Made by a program: the position numbers and the translations under genes. From Nephrotoma appendiculata (lineage: Eukaryota > Arthropoda > Insecta > Diptera > Tipulidae), in assembly GCA_947310385.1 (NCBI GenBank), contig OX371225.1:177563931-177627930 (forward strand): a stretch of DNA of 64,000 nt, written 5' to 3'. The notes under the pieces were generated by a model that did no database searches, was not told where the DNA came from, and saw only the letters and a program-made list of their open reading frames with translations. The first letter of the stretch is position 1; the number at the start of each line of letters is the position of its first letter. Positions 34,400-45,500 of the stretch are shown in pieces.

Positions 34400-36115
34400 A
34401 ATGAACAGAGACGTGCTCATATCGGACAACTTCGCGCTGCACACAACTCGACGAAGAATTGCGGTGAACGTCGACTTGATTCGCACTGCTTTCAATTATG
34501 ACTCTACAATCGCCTACAAAGATCTTTGCTGCGTTAATATTGGCGTATTGTCTAACGTGTGCCGCCATTGCCAAGCATTGAAGTTCCAAGCATAAACGCG
34601 AAGGCTATGCTATGCCGATGGCAAAGTTAAATTGCCGATTTTGACTTCGCCACCGGAGCCATTGCGTAATTATCTCAATAGTATGCTTTAACATGACGTG
34701 ATTTGGAACCGATATTGTTGTTCGTCAACTGGGCTATAATCCCACCTATTAGTAATGACGTCACCACGTGTTCATCATTTCGATAATGTTGAACGATTTT
34801 ACCCACCCATCAAATTGCCCTCTATTTTATTGATTCAAGGACAAATTTATCATCGAAGCAGAGCGTTGATTTCACCGGCAAATCAAGAACCCAAGTTCCT
34901 TCAAATTTATTTCGTTGGAAATTCCGAATTTGAATTAAGTTATCGTCTTGCCCTTTTCAATGCGGCAAAACGAGAGATAATCGCCAATCGTTGATTGATG
35001 TTTAATGACTTCTATGTCTGTTGCATGAACACCATGCGCTGGTTCGATTGTTTGAAATTGCTTTGGAGACAATGACTTCCGATAATCGCAAAATAATCAT
35101 CAGAGCAGACAAAAGGCCAACCGGAGACTATCGACGAAGTCGCAGTAGTGATAGATGGTGATATTATGATCACGCGGTATGATGACGGACGAATAGTGCA
35201 GGGCGTATACGAAACACATCGATCAAATGATGCATTTCAATATCCATTGATATTTTGTCATGGAGAGGATGGTTACCACTTCCAGATAAAGATGGTCAAT
35301 CCACTGACCAGTTAGTTATTGAGCTGTCGATTATTGTTGCATTGCTTTACAAATAACATATTCATTTTGCAGGTGAAGAAACGAATAAGAAGGTCAGTCC
35401 CGAAGGTCGATTGTTTCAACAGTTTTGCGTCGATATGTATTTGTCCAAGTCTAAAACGAACGTTTAAATTCCATCCGCATCAATCAATCAAAACTACGTT
35501 CCGAGTAGTATCTTCATCTGCACGATGCCATCGTTTCGGAAGGAGATACAACCAACCTCATTTGTCGGATAATTTACCATTCTCTCAGCGACATATGTTG
35601 GCAGCCTACGACACATGCATGAATATACCCAGGATGCTATGGGGTATGAACGGCATTACGGATGGCCATGGATGGGTTTCGGACAGGCACTTCGTTGGAT
35701 GTACTCATTAAAATGGCAGAAACGTGGATTACCACATGCACACATTCTGCTGTGGTTAATTGAGAAAATCAGACCAGATCAAATCGAATCAATCATCACA
35801 AAACAATATACGCGTCCATTGCTAGCACACACGATGACGGTGAAAGTAAAAGATATCGTGGTCGATAATTGCTGGATCGTTCCGTATTGCAACCTTATAT
35901 CGAAAACATTCGCAACACACTGCCAGTCGATTAAATATGTCTGCAAAGACGTGAACAAAGGTAGCGACCTATCAGTGTTCGGCATTGCTGCTCCAGATGC
36001 AAATGACGAAGTGTCAAGATTCCATTTGGGCCATTATGTCAGTTGTAATGAGTCGATTTGGCGTATTTCCTCATTTGCAATACACGAACGTCAACCCACT
36101 GTTCAACATTTGTGA
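34400..36115 (+). pseudogene. Helitron N-terminal domain remnant
   Basis: The order of the Helitron protein can be followed through frame changes: a Cys motif (CRHCQALKF) near 34560, HHFDNVERF and GQIYHRSRALISPANQEPKF (34776-34920), then DEVAVVIDGDI and VYETHRSNDAFQYPLIFCHG near 35130-35260, and EETNKK near 35375. The frame 35615-36115 then has WQKRGLPHAHILLWL (the HxH-type Helitron_like_N motif), SIKYVCKDVNKGSD and a conserved C-terminal segment IHERQPTVQHL. Frame breaks show it is dead. Confidence 0.8.
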
Positions 36116-36833
36116 ATAAATTTGTGACCCACTGTATTATTTCACGGAAGCGATTGCAGCATAGTGAGCAGAACGACCACCAGCTACAATATTCACTGAT
36201 TTCTTCGAAATTGCCAAAGCGATCCGTTCACACGAACATTGCTTTACTGGGAAATGCTATGCTGTTATACTTGGAACCAGTAGACGAAGAAGTTTTAACG
36301 ACGAAAGAAAGGTCAACCTATGTTTGCAGAATACGTCGATGTGTATTCAGTTGATGTGCTTGGCCATGTGTACATCGTCCATCCACGACAAGACGAATCC
36401 TTCTATTTTCGTTTGCTTTTGTTCCATGTTTGTGGTCCTATTCGTTCGAAGTTGGTGTGTTGTGCGCCATTTATCGAGAGGCTTGCCAACGTCTGAATTT
36501 GCTGGAAAACAACTCACATTGGGAGCAACGTGTCATCCATCGAACGCATTCGAATTGTGGAACAAATACACGGACTAGATGACTGACGACAATTTGCATC
36601 GAGTTCGCACAGCAACATCGAATTATGAGATTGAGATGAACGACGAGATACACACCGAGACTTCGATCATCATCGAAGACATGTGCGTGCTTATGTGCGT
36701 CAGCTTTTTGTCCAAATTGGGCACGCGAGAACCAATTCGTTCGATGCACGATACAGTTAATCATGAATTGCAACGAGAGCAAGTGTACGATCGAGATTAA
36801 ATAAGCCGAATAGTACGAACGAATGTCCCGCTT

Positions 36834-37475
36834 TTGAATGCACAGGAAAAAAACGTGGACGACGCATTGATGAAGGCAGTTGACGAACGAAACGGCGGAA
36901 TATTCTTTCTCGAGGGTCCCGGTGGAATAGATGAAACCTTCCTGATTTCATTGGTTTTGGCCACAATTCGCTCGAGATCTCAAATTTTTGGATGTTCACG
37001 ACGTCGAAGGAAGAGCTTATCACGAAAGTGTTTCCGGACATCCATTGGGTCAGCGAACGAGCGATTTTTGCAGTGAAGAATAAGGATGCAAACAGTCTGA
37101 ATTACTTGATTGAAAACTAAATCGTTGGGGAAATGTATTATTGAGGCAACCAACCATGTGGCCGAGTTTTTGAAAGCGCTTGATTTGCCGGGAATACCAC
37201 CGCATAACTTGATGCTCAAGGTCGGATTTGTAATAATCATGCTGCGCAATTTGAACCATCCGAGGTTGTGTAACGGAACACGATTAGCTGTGAAGAAACT
37301 GATGAACATCGTGATTCAAGTGTCGCTCATCAAGGGGAAATTCAAAGGAGAGGATGTTCTAATTCCGAGAATTCCACTGAATCTAACTGACGTATATCGA
37401 CTGATTCCAACTGTTTGGCGTTCGCTATCACGAATAACAAGTTCAATTGTTGGAAGTGTGCGGAATAAATCTTGA
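36834..37475 (+). pseudogene. Helitron Pif1-like helicase remnant
   Basis: A Walker-A-like stretch GPGGIDETFLISLVL (36918-36960) stands where Helitron helicases have GPGGTGKT, so the P-loop GK is lost. After a large deletion the frame 37110-37475 reads FLKALDLPGIPPHNLMLKVG, then IIMLRNLNHPRLCNGTRL and EDVLIPRIPL, the C-terminal helicase motifs. The end (RITSSIVGSV) is shortened relative to the family. Non-functional. Confidence 0.75.
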
Positions 37476-37873
37476 ATTTCCGTATTTTTCTCATGGTCAG
37501 TTATAGATCGCGTGTTCGAGAGTTGGCGAAACGAAAAATATTGTTTACACCAATATGCATTGTATTGATTTGCGTCTGTGTTCGATTTAATTCCACGCGA
37601 ATAAAATACATTGAATTCTTTTGAATTTTCAATTCATTTCCACACTGAAAAAAAAAATCCATAAAACAATTCATGTTTCGATAGATGCCTGAGTTTGAAT
37701 CGACTTTTCATTCGCTTTTCAATACATTTGGGTTGAATTCGATGAAAAAAGTGAATGGAATGTCCATTCAACAATCGTCTATGGAAAATTGAGATCAGTT
37801 GTTGGATTTTTTCTCTCATCATAATCAATTTTCGTGAAGAACAAAAGTATTTGCCTAGAACGAAGTAATTTGG

Positions 37874-37902
37874 GGCGGAACGAGGTTCGCCGGGTCAGCT
37901 AG
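37874..37902 (+). other. Helitron 3' terminal hairpin and CTAG end
   Basis: GGCG(G)AAC GAG GTTCGCC forms a 7-bp stem with one bulged G and a 3-nt loop. Seven bases later comes CTAG, followed by T, as expected for insertion between A and T. Confidence 0.85.
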
Positions 37903-37903
37903 T

Positions 37904-39919
37904 TTTTTATAGAATTTTTAAAACTGCATCATTTTAGATGTAACATGTTTTTATACGTAGAAATTTTTGTTACTATTTTTGAAATTTTTGAAGTTTTTTA
38001 TTTGATTTGTTTTATGAAATTAACAATTAGTATTAAACCTTATAATAAATGTAAATTAAAAATATATATATTTATTATTGTTTTTTGGATATTTACTTTA
38101 AAAAAAAGCTTGCTTCATTTTGGCTGTGACCCACTGAACAATGCGGGCCGTTAATTTTGGGCATAATTTAGTACCCGAATTTTGTACAACGTTCAATCTC
38201 AAGTTGAATCAAAAAATGGGAATTGCCTCAATAACCCATAAAACTATAATCAAACAAGTTCGACGCCATTTTGTTCAGAGTTTACAAAAGCACGTGAGCG
38301 ATTCTACATAATCCCACTTAATTACGTTTTTTGTTTCATTTATAATTTAATAATTATTGCCACAATACAATTTTGTTTTATGAATTATATTTACCTTCAA
38401 AAGTTTTTTTTTTTTAATTTTTAGAAAGTTTGTAAAACATAACAATTTCTGGTAATTGGGAGATAGATAAATTTTAACAGTATAGTGTAACAAAACATAA
38501 ATATGAATAGTGATGTAGTATATGCTCGTATGTACAGATGTATGTAGTATATACAGTTATACATATTTATGTCAAACAACGAGTATGTAGACAATATATA
38601 CATTTGTTATATACACAACAAAGAACAAAAATATGAAAAAGGAGGCAAAATGGTGCACATATTTTACCAACAACATTTTATGATTTTTTTTTATATTTTT
38701 ATTTTTGGGTGGTATGATAATGAGGTAGAACAACAAGGGAACACCAAAATATAAAAATGTATTCATACATAAATAGATATGGTATGGTAATATAATATGA
38801 TACCGGTTACCATGACAATTCATCCCTCTTTACAAGGGACAATAGCCAATAAGAAGCATGAGATAAAAAGTCGATAAAGCTGTGTATATTTATATTTATT
38901 TTTCCGAAAAGAATACAAAACATTTTTATGTTATTTTTCAAGTGGGGTTGATTGTTATTATTATTCTTTTTTATTTTTATTTTTTTTATGTTCACTCTGA
39001 CAAAATTTATATATATTTTATTTTTTTGTAATGCCATAGCAGATATTATATAAAATACCGAGGGTATGATTGTCACACACCAGATATCACCACCCCCAAT
39101 AACAAAATAATTTTGAATTTGGTATTTTCACTTCAACTCATCTTCAACTATATACTACGACTACTATTACTACTACTACTTCTACTAGCTTTATACAAAA
39201 TATAAAAATATGTATTGCAGTGTACGTAGAAAGCAGAGCAATAGCAACAAATTTATAGATAAATGGTTTGTATGTAAACTTGAGGATTCCTTCAAATAAA
39301 TGTTTTTCTATACATTTTTTTTTATTTGAGAAGCAAAAAATTAAATAAAAAAATGTTACAACAAAAGTTTTTTTTTTTCGTTTTGGGTTGGAAATTTTTT
39401 GATTTTTTGTTGGATTGGCAATTTATTTGTGAAACGAGTTTCTATAGCGTTTAATTTATGGATTCCACTAAAATGACTGGTAGTGGTGAACAGTAAAATT
39501 AAGGTCAATTGAATTAAATCCATCTACCAAAAAAATTGTTGCAAATAGGTAATGATATTGTTAACTTGTAAGGTAAGTAAATAGGGCCGAATTGTGGAAA
39601 GGGTTTGAGCATTATCAAAGAAAAACATTTCTTGCAATGGTTGCAAAGAATACTAAATTTTAATTTTATTTCTTTTCCTCTTCAGCTCAGTTGATTTTAC
39701 GTTATCTAAAAATTAAAATGTTAACTTAGATTATCTGGAAATTCATTAAGATTCGTTTTGACAAACCTTTTTGATAGTTTCAACATCAACCGAAATATTA
39801 ACTGTATTTCATGTAGATTGATGTCTCTAAATCATTAGATTAAATAATAAATTTGATTATATCCCATAAAAATAGGGAATTTATCGATTCGTAGATCAGG
39901 CGTTTACAGTACAGGCTAA
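37904..39919. other. AT-rich low-complexity region, no gene recognised
   Basis: About 2 kb dominated by A/T runs, with a short CTA/ACT repeat near 39160-39190. Open frames on both strands are rich in Tyr, Phe, Ile and Lys as expected from base composition, and none has family features. Confidence 0.4.
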
Positions 39920-40456
39920 GCTTAGAATGTCTTCCGATTAGCCAGTACATCTCACGTTGTTTTATTTTCATTTGCTCTGCTTTTGTCTAACGTGATATTT
40001 CCAGTTCAATCTTGAATCGATATGCAATCCGAGATGTTTAGCAGAATCAGTTTGAGGAATTTGTACCCCATTGAGAAATGTATGGATGTTGTTATTTTTG
40101 GTGCCGCAACGTGTATGTTACATGTACTGACTTCAGCTCGGTAAGCTTTATTTTCGAATCCCTGGTCCATTGGCTGATTTTATCGAGTGCTTGCTGTAAG
40201 TATTCCACGGCTTGGTTCTGCGATTCGCTTGATGCCAATATTGCGCTATCATCAGCAAAAGTTCCGATGAAGGTTGTTTCCGTTGTCGGTATATAAGAAG
40301 TGTAAAGTATTGTAGATATAGGATAGGTCCTAATACGCTACCCTGGGGCACCCCTGCTATGGCTGGGTAAAAGTTGGAGTATGTATCTTCATGTGATACT
40401 CTAAATATTCGGTTAGAGAGATACGACTCGAGCAATTGGTAGTAATATTCTGGCAC
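39920..40456 (-). pseudogene. Jockey-type reverse transcriptase fragment
   Basis: The minus strand from 40456 reads YYQLLESYLSNRIFRV, then AGVPQGSVLGPILY, the conserved jockey RT segment. After a frame change near 40300 the sequence continues with GTFADDSAILAS (the catalytic FADD near 40240) and, near 40050, FLNGVQIPQTDSAKHLGLHI. The fragment stops abruptly at 40456 against a (TTTA)n run. Confidence 0.8.
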
Positions 40457-40480
40457 TTTTATTTATTTATTTATTTAAAT
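40457..40480 (-). repeat. (TAAA)n tract, probable 3' tail of a minus-strand non-LTR element
   Basis: TTTTATTTATTTATTTATTT on the plus strand, so AAATAAATAAAT... on the minus strand, at the broken edge of the jockey fragment. It fits the end of the non-LTR element whose coding part resumes at 53170. Confidence 0.55.
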
Positions 40481-40541
40481 ATTAAAGGAAATCGATTTAG
40501 TACATTGCAATTATGATTTCAAATTAACAAAAGTAAAATAT

Positions 40542-40976
40542 TGTTACGGTGACACCTAGAATAGAATAGAATAAGTTAATTTCATTAATTGTTGTTCAAA
40601 TCCATTTATAATTTATACTCAACATTTAGGCGTCATTTCTATACTAACATATTTGCTGCGCATTTAGGATTATTCTAGAAACAAATATTTTGGTATATAA
40701 AGGCGCGCGTTGACGTGGAATGCTGAGTATTATTTTAAACGTGATACAGTGAAGGTTAAATAGAAAGATTATTAAAGTGATTATTAAAGTGATTATTAAA
40801 GCGATTATTAAAGTGATAATTAAAAAGTGTGTTATAAGTGTAATAATTAATTGTGAATTTTGTGTTGTATAATAAATTGTGTTGTGTAAATAAATTGTGT
40901 GAGTTCAAATTTGAAGCAGTGTATTTATTCACAATCCAGTGATTCGAACCTTGAGTGACAAGGCAAAATCGTAACA
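40542..40976 (+). repeat. LTR 1 (5' LTR of copy A)
   Basis: Begins TGTTACGGTG and ends AATCGTAACA. It contains a TATA box (TATATAA at 40695), a run of GATTATTAAAGT-type 12-bp repeats (five units) and AATAAA-like signals. It shares several markers with LTR 5 and not with LTRs 2-4, such as GCGTCATTTC, GAATTTTGTG, GTTCAAATTTG and TTGAGTGACA. Confidence 0.93.
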
Positions 40977-40978
40977 AT

Positions 40979-40996
40979 TGGTGACAGCGGTGGGAT
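40979..40996 (+). promoter_or_regulatory. Primer-binding site of copy A
   Basis: TGGTGACAGCGGTGGGAT begins two bases after the LTR end. It starts with TGG as expected for pairing with a tRNA 3' CCA. The tRNA is not identified. The same site follows LTR 3. Confidence 0.6.
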
Positions 40997-41013
40997 TGTG
41001 AATAATAAGGAAA

Positions 41014-42561
41014 ATGATTCTCTACGGACTAAAGCTTGCGCAATTAAAGGAGCAACTGACACGGCGAGGTTTGGCCAGTGAAGGCACAAAAGCTAGTTTG
41101 GTGGAGCGACTACGTGAGGCCATGGAGAAGGAAGGTTTAGATCCAGACGTGTATGATTTCGAGGAGGAAAAAACGGATGAGATCAGTATGGATAAGAAAC
41201 AAAAGGACGTACAAACGGTGGTCGAAACAACGCAAAACCCATCTGGAAGTTTCGATTTTTCGCAGTTGATGGCTGCTATGAATCAAATGATGGGACAACA
41301 GTTGGAGGGAATAAAACAATCGAACGAGGGAATGAAACAACAGATGTTACAAGTGGAGCAACAAGGAGCGGACATTAAACATCAAATGAAATTGTCGAAC
41401 CAGGACATGAAACAGCAGGTGGAGCAACAAGGGGCGGACATTAAACAATTGAACCAGGAAATGAAACAGCAGGTGGAGCAACAAGGGGCAGACATTAAAC
41501 AATTGAACCAGGAAATGAAACAGCAGATGGAGCAACAAGGGGCGGACATTAAACAATCGAACCAGGACATTAAAAACCAAATAGAAGATGGCCAAAAGAA
41601 AATGGACGAGAGGTTTCTGGAGTTATCTTCTACACTACACGGTAAAGTGGAAAAACTGCAAACAGAAGTACACGCAGAAATTCAAAATGTTAAAGGGACG
41701 GTTCAACAAAAATTTGAGTCGGTTGAACAAGATTTTAAACGTCTCGAGAAGGAGCTCAAAGATGTCAAGGCGAATGGAACGACACAGCAAGTGATTCAGA
41801 CGGTTAATGCAGTTAAGATAAAACCACCAACATTTGATGGAACAACATCCTTCAGTATTTTTAAGTTCCAATTCGAAACGGCCATTAAGCAAAATCAGTG
41901 GACTGAAGAACAATGTGTTGCAGCGTTAATTGTGGCTCTTAAAGGCGAAGCGGCGGAAACACTACAAATCATTCCCGAGCAGGAACGGAACGTTTACATG
42001 AGAATTATGAAGGCGTTGGATCGAAAATACGGAAGTGACCACAAACGAGAAATCTATCGCATGGAATTGAAGGGTCGATACCAAAGAGCAGGAGAATCGC
42101 TACAGGAATTTTCATCGGCAATTGAGCGGCTCGCGCATTTAGTACATTCAAATATGTCGGCCGATTACATGGAGCGAATTAAAATGGATGCATTCATTGA
42201 CGGTATTCGAGATCCTGAGACGCGCAGAGCGGTGATGTTGTCACCTAAGGCAACTTTTACGGAAACCATCGCTTGTGCGTTAACAAACGAAACTGCGCAA
42301 ACCATCATCAAACCAGCAATGAAAATTCGTCGAGTGGAGATTGATTCCAGTTTAGACACCGCACGGGCTACGCCAAGGTTCAGAGATGGAAGTGGCAGGA
42401 TTAAATGCTGGGTATGTGATAGAATGGGCCACATCTCACGGGACTGTTGGGAGATTAAGAAGAAACGAGCAAGGTCGCCATCTCCTATGATGCGTAGACC
42501 AAACGAAGAGCAGATAGAATCCAGAAAGGAGCGTCAGACGACAGTGGAGTCGTTAAACTAA
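41014..42561 (+). CDS. Gag of Ty3 copy A with SAP-like N-terminus
   Basis: The structural protein that packages the element RNA, 515 residues. Residues 1-40 (GLKLAQLKEQLTRRGLASEG then TKASLVERL) fit the SAP DNA-binding helix-turn-helix pattern. Residues ~90-195 are a Gln-rich coiled coil made of 18-residue units (VEQQGADIKQLNQEMKQQ and variants). Residues ~275-420 are a capsid-like domain. A CCHC knuckle CWVCDRMGHISRDC lies at 465-478, followed by a basic tail. It ends at TAA 42559-42561 inside a frameshift signal into Pol. The start is the first ATG after the primer-binding site. The SAP call is by pattern. Confidence 0.9.
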   Translation: MILYGLKLAQLKEQLTRRGLASEGTKASLVERLREAMEKEGLDPDVYDFEEEKTDEISMDKKQKDVQTVVETTQNPSGSFDFSQLMAAMNQMMGQQLEGIKQSNEGMKQQMLQVEQQGADIKHQMKLSNQDMKQQVEQQGADIKQLNQEMKQQVEQQGADIKQLNQEMKQQMEQQGADIKQSNQDIKNQIEDGQKKMDERFLELSSTLHGKVEKLQTEVHAEIQNVKGTVQQKFESVEQDFKRLEKELKDVKANGTTQQVIQTVNAVKIKPPTFDGTTSFSIFKFQFETAIKQNQWTEEQCVAALIVALKGEAAETLQIIPEQERNVYMRIMKALDRKYGSDHKREIYRMELKGRYQRAGESLQEFSSAIERLAHLVHSNMSADYMERIKMDAFIDGIRDPETRRAVMLSPKATFTETIACALTNETAQTIIKPAMKIRRVEIDSSLDTARATPRFRDGSGRIKCWVCDRMGHISRDCWEIKKKRARSPSPMMRRPNEEQIESRKERQTTVESLN

Positions 42562-42594
42562 AAAGAGTCAGCTTGAAGGGGCAGAAGCTGACTC
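42552..42594 (+). promoter_or_regulatory. -1 ribosomal frameshift signal, copy A
   Basis: Heptamer GTTAAAC (42552-42558) in frame as G TTA AAC, then a 6-nt spacer TAAAAA starting with the Gag stop, then a perfect 10-bp stem GAGTCAGCTT / AAGCTGACTC (42565-42574 and 42585-42594) with a 10-nt loop. Pol lies in the -1 frame and stays open across the site. GUUAAAC followed by a stop codon is also used by an arterivirus, as I recall it. Function here is inferred. Confidence 0.7.
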
Positions 42595-45500
42595 CCACAA
42601 CCGATTGCCCCATAACCTCCATCCATGTTTCGAGAATAGCAAGGAGCGGTGATAGCTTAACAATTGAAGCCGATATTGATGGGAAGAAATGCATGATCAC
42701 GCTGGATACGGGAGCAACTCATACGATTGTTCGTGAGGATATTATCGATGGAGTTATGGAACCAGCTAATGGAATGAAGTTACGAACGGCGACTGGAGAA
42801 AATTCAGCAATAAAAGGGAAAAAGGTCGTAAAAATAAGGATTGGGCGAAATTACTTTCAACACGAGGTGCTGGTTGCAGATATTGTAGACGAAGTCATCT
42901 TGGGGATGGACTTCATGAGAACGAATGGCTTCGTGGTGGATGTTGGACGGGGTGTATTAACCTACGATAATATCGAGTTGCCACTTCACGTTAGCGCCGC
43001 TATAGGAGAAACGAGCAGGCAAATTATAATGGATCATCGGGAGAAGTTGCCACCGAACTCGGAAACAGTAGTATGGGCAAGATTGGAAGGAGATTCTGGG
43101 TCACCCAGGTTGTGGGTTGTGGAAGCCAATGAAGCGGAGAGCGGAGCCAGAGAAATTATGATCGGGAAAGTCCTAGTGCAACCAGACAGCGATAATAGAG
43201 TACCAATTAGGACTCTAAATCTCTCGGATAAGACGAAAACCATCAAGAAAGGGACAATAATCGGAAAATGTGAAGAAATATCTGCGATAGTGAAGTGCGA
43301 GCAGAAAAATCCGATTAATACGAGTAACTCGCAAGGGCAGAAAGAAGTTGTAGAACAATTCATGGAGAAATGGACCGAAGATCTTACCAACGAACAGAAA
43401 AATATGGCAAAACAATTGCTCGAGCGGTACATGCCAATATTCTGCAGTACACCGGACAATAATGGGAGAACTACAATGGTAAAACATCGAATAGATACAG
43501 GAGCAGAAATGCCGATTCGCCAACCACCCAGGAGATTACCATTGGCAAAGCAAGGAGAAGTGGATCGAATGGTAAAAGATATGCAAGCAGCAGGGGTAAT
43601 CGAAACATCAAGCAGTCCATGGAGTTCACCAGTGGTGTTAGTCGAGAAAAAGGATGGTAGCATGAGATTCTGCGTGGATTACCGAAAATTAAATGCTGTG
43701 ACGAAAAAGGATAGTTACCCATTGCCAAGGATCGATGACACGTTAGACACATTATCGGGTGCTCGAATATTTTCGACATTAGATCTGCAAAGCGGCTATT
43801 GGCAAGTGGAAGTCCAGGAAGAAGATTGCGAGAAAACGGCATTCAGTGTGGGTAACGGATTATGGCAATTTAACGTTATGCCATTCGGATTATGTAATGC
43901 CCCAGCGACTTTTGAACGGCTAATGGAGCGCGTGCTAAAGGGATTACATTGGAGGACGTGCCTCGTATATTTGGACGACATCATCGTTATGGGCAAGGAT
44001 TTCGACGAGCATTTAAGGAATTTGGCGGAGGTTTTGGATCGGATACAAGCGGCCGGATTGAAGCTAAGCCCAAAGAAATGCAAACTATTTAGAACGGAAG
44101 TAAAATATTTGGGTCATAAGGTGACAACCAATGGAATCCATACCGATGAAGACAAGATCGCAGCAGTGAAGGAATGGCCACGACCTAAAAACTTACATGA
44201 ATTACGGAGCTTCCTTGGATTGTGCACCTATTATAGACGATTCGTGCCAGGATTCGCCAATATTGCAAAGAGTTTACACGAGTTAACCAGGAAGAACAAG
44301 GCATTCGAATGGAAGGATGAACAGGAAGAAGCATTTGTGGAACTAAGACGTCGATTATGCGAAGCACCAATCCTCGCATACCCTATACCCAACATTAAAT
44401 TCATTTTGGACACCGATGCAAGTAATGACGGTATAGGAGGAGTATTATCACAGGCAACAAATGGTGAGGAGCGAGTTATTGCATATTACTCCAAGATGTT
44501 ATCAAAACCGGAACGGAATTATTGTGTTACACGGAAAGAGTTGTTGGCTATAGTGGAATGTGTTAAGCACTTCCATAAGTACCTCTACGGTCAAAAATTT
44601 CTTCTACGGACGGATCATGGAGCTTTGCGCTGGTTGTTACAATTCAAAAATCCAGAGGGACAAGTAGCACGTTGGATCGAACGTTTGCAAAGCTACGATT
44701 TCCAAATTGAACATCGGAAGGGAACCGCACATGGAAATGCCGACGCATTATCAAGAAGGCCATGTCCCGTGGAATGCAAGCATTGTGGTCGTGTGGAGGG
44801 TAAGGAAAACATCATCGATATTCGGCTTATGCAAGTGCTACCTGATGAGGAATGGACTGATGAAATGATCAAGAAGGAGCAATTACGGGATGCTGACCTG
44901 TCATTCATCATGGAACATAAGGAAAAGGAACACCGTCCCACATGGAGTGAGATAGCCGACAAAACTCCCATTGTAAAAGCATATTGGGCTCAATGGGATA
45001 GCCTCCACATAGAAAATGGATGTTTAAAACGAAAGTGGGAAAGCACGGATGGTAAAGTAAAACAATTGTTGGTAGTGGTGCCAAAAGATCGGATAGCGGA
45101 AATCCTCAAGGAGTATCACGGAGGAGCAAGTGGAGGTCACCTAGGGATTAATAAAACATTAGCCAAAATTCGCCAACGTTTCTACTGGTCCGGATGTAGA
45201 CAGTCAGTAGTAGAATGGTGTCGAAGATGTGACCAATGTGCGGCAGTGAAGGGACCAGCACGAAAAAGCCGTGGAACCATGAAACAATATAATGTCGGGG
45301 CACCATTTGAGAGAATTGCAATGGACGTGGCGGGGCCATTTCCGACCACTGAGAGCGGAAATAAATATGTGCTAGTAATGATGGATTATTTTAGCAAATG
45401 GCCGGAGGTGTACCCCATACCCAATCAGGAGACAACAACAATAGCTGATGCCGTGGTTAACAATTGGATTAGCAGATTTGGTGTACCGATGGAAATTCAC

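Larger units (their letters stand above)
33490..37902 (+). mobile_element. Helitron (rolling-circle transposon), truncated and decayed
   Basis: The 3' end is diagnostic: hairpin 37874-37891, then CTAG at 37899-37902 followed by T. Upstream, plus-strand frames read Helitron_like_N, the Rep region and a Pif1-type helicase with deletions (34400-37475). The AACGGCTGAACCGATTTGA module and the ...AGATGGCGTTGCACG... block (33500, 33931) are common in insect Helitron ends. The 5' TC terminus was not located, so the start is approximate. Confidence 0.8.

Noticed and set aside
38807..39076. Minus-strand frame of 89 codons in the AT-rich region
   Set aside because: Made of Lys/Asn/Ile runs encoded by homopolymer tracts; not protein-like.
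43034..43663. Long minus-strand open frame (209 codons) inside Pol of copy A, and its twin at 48989-49618
   Set aside because: It is a shadow frame of the intact Pol gene, repeated in both copies only because the DNA is nearly identical; composition is odd and no family pattern is seen.
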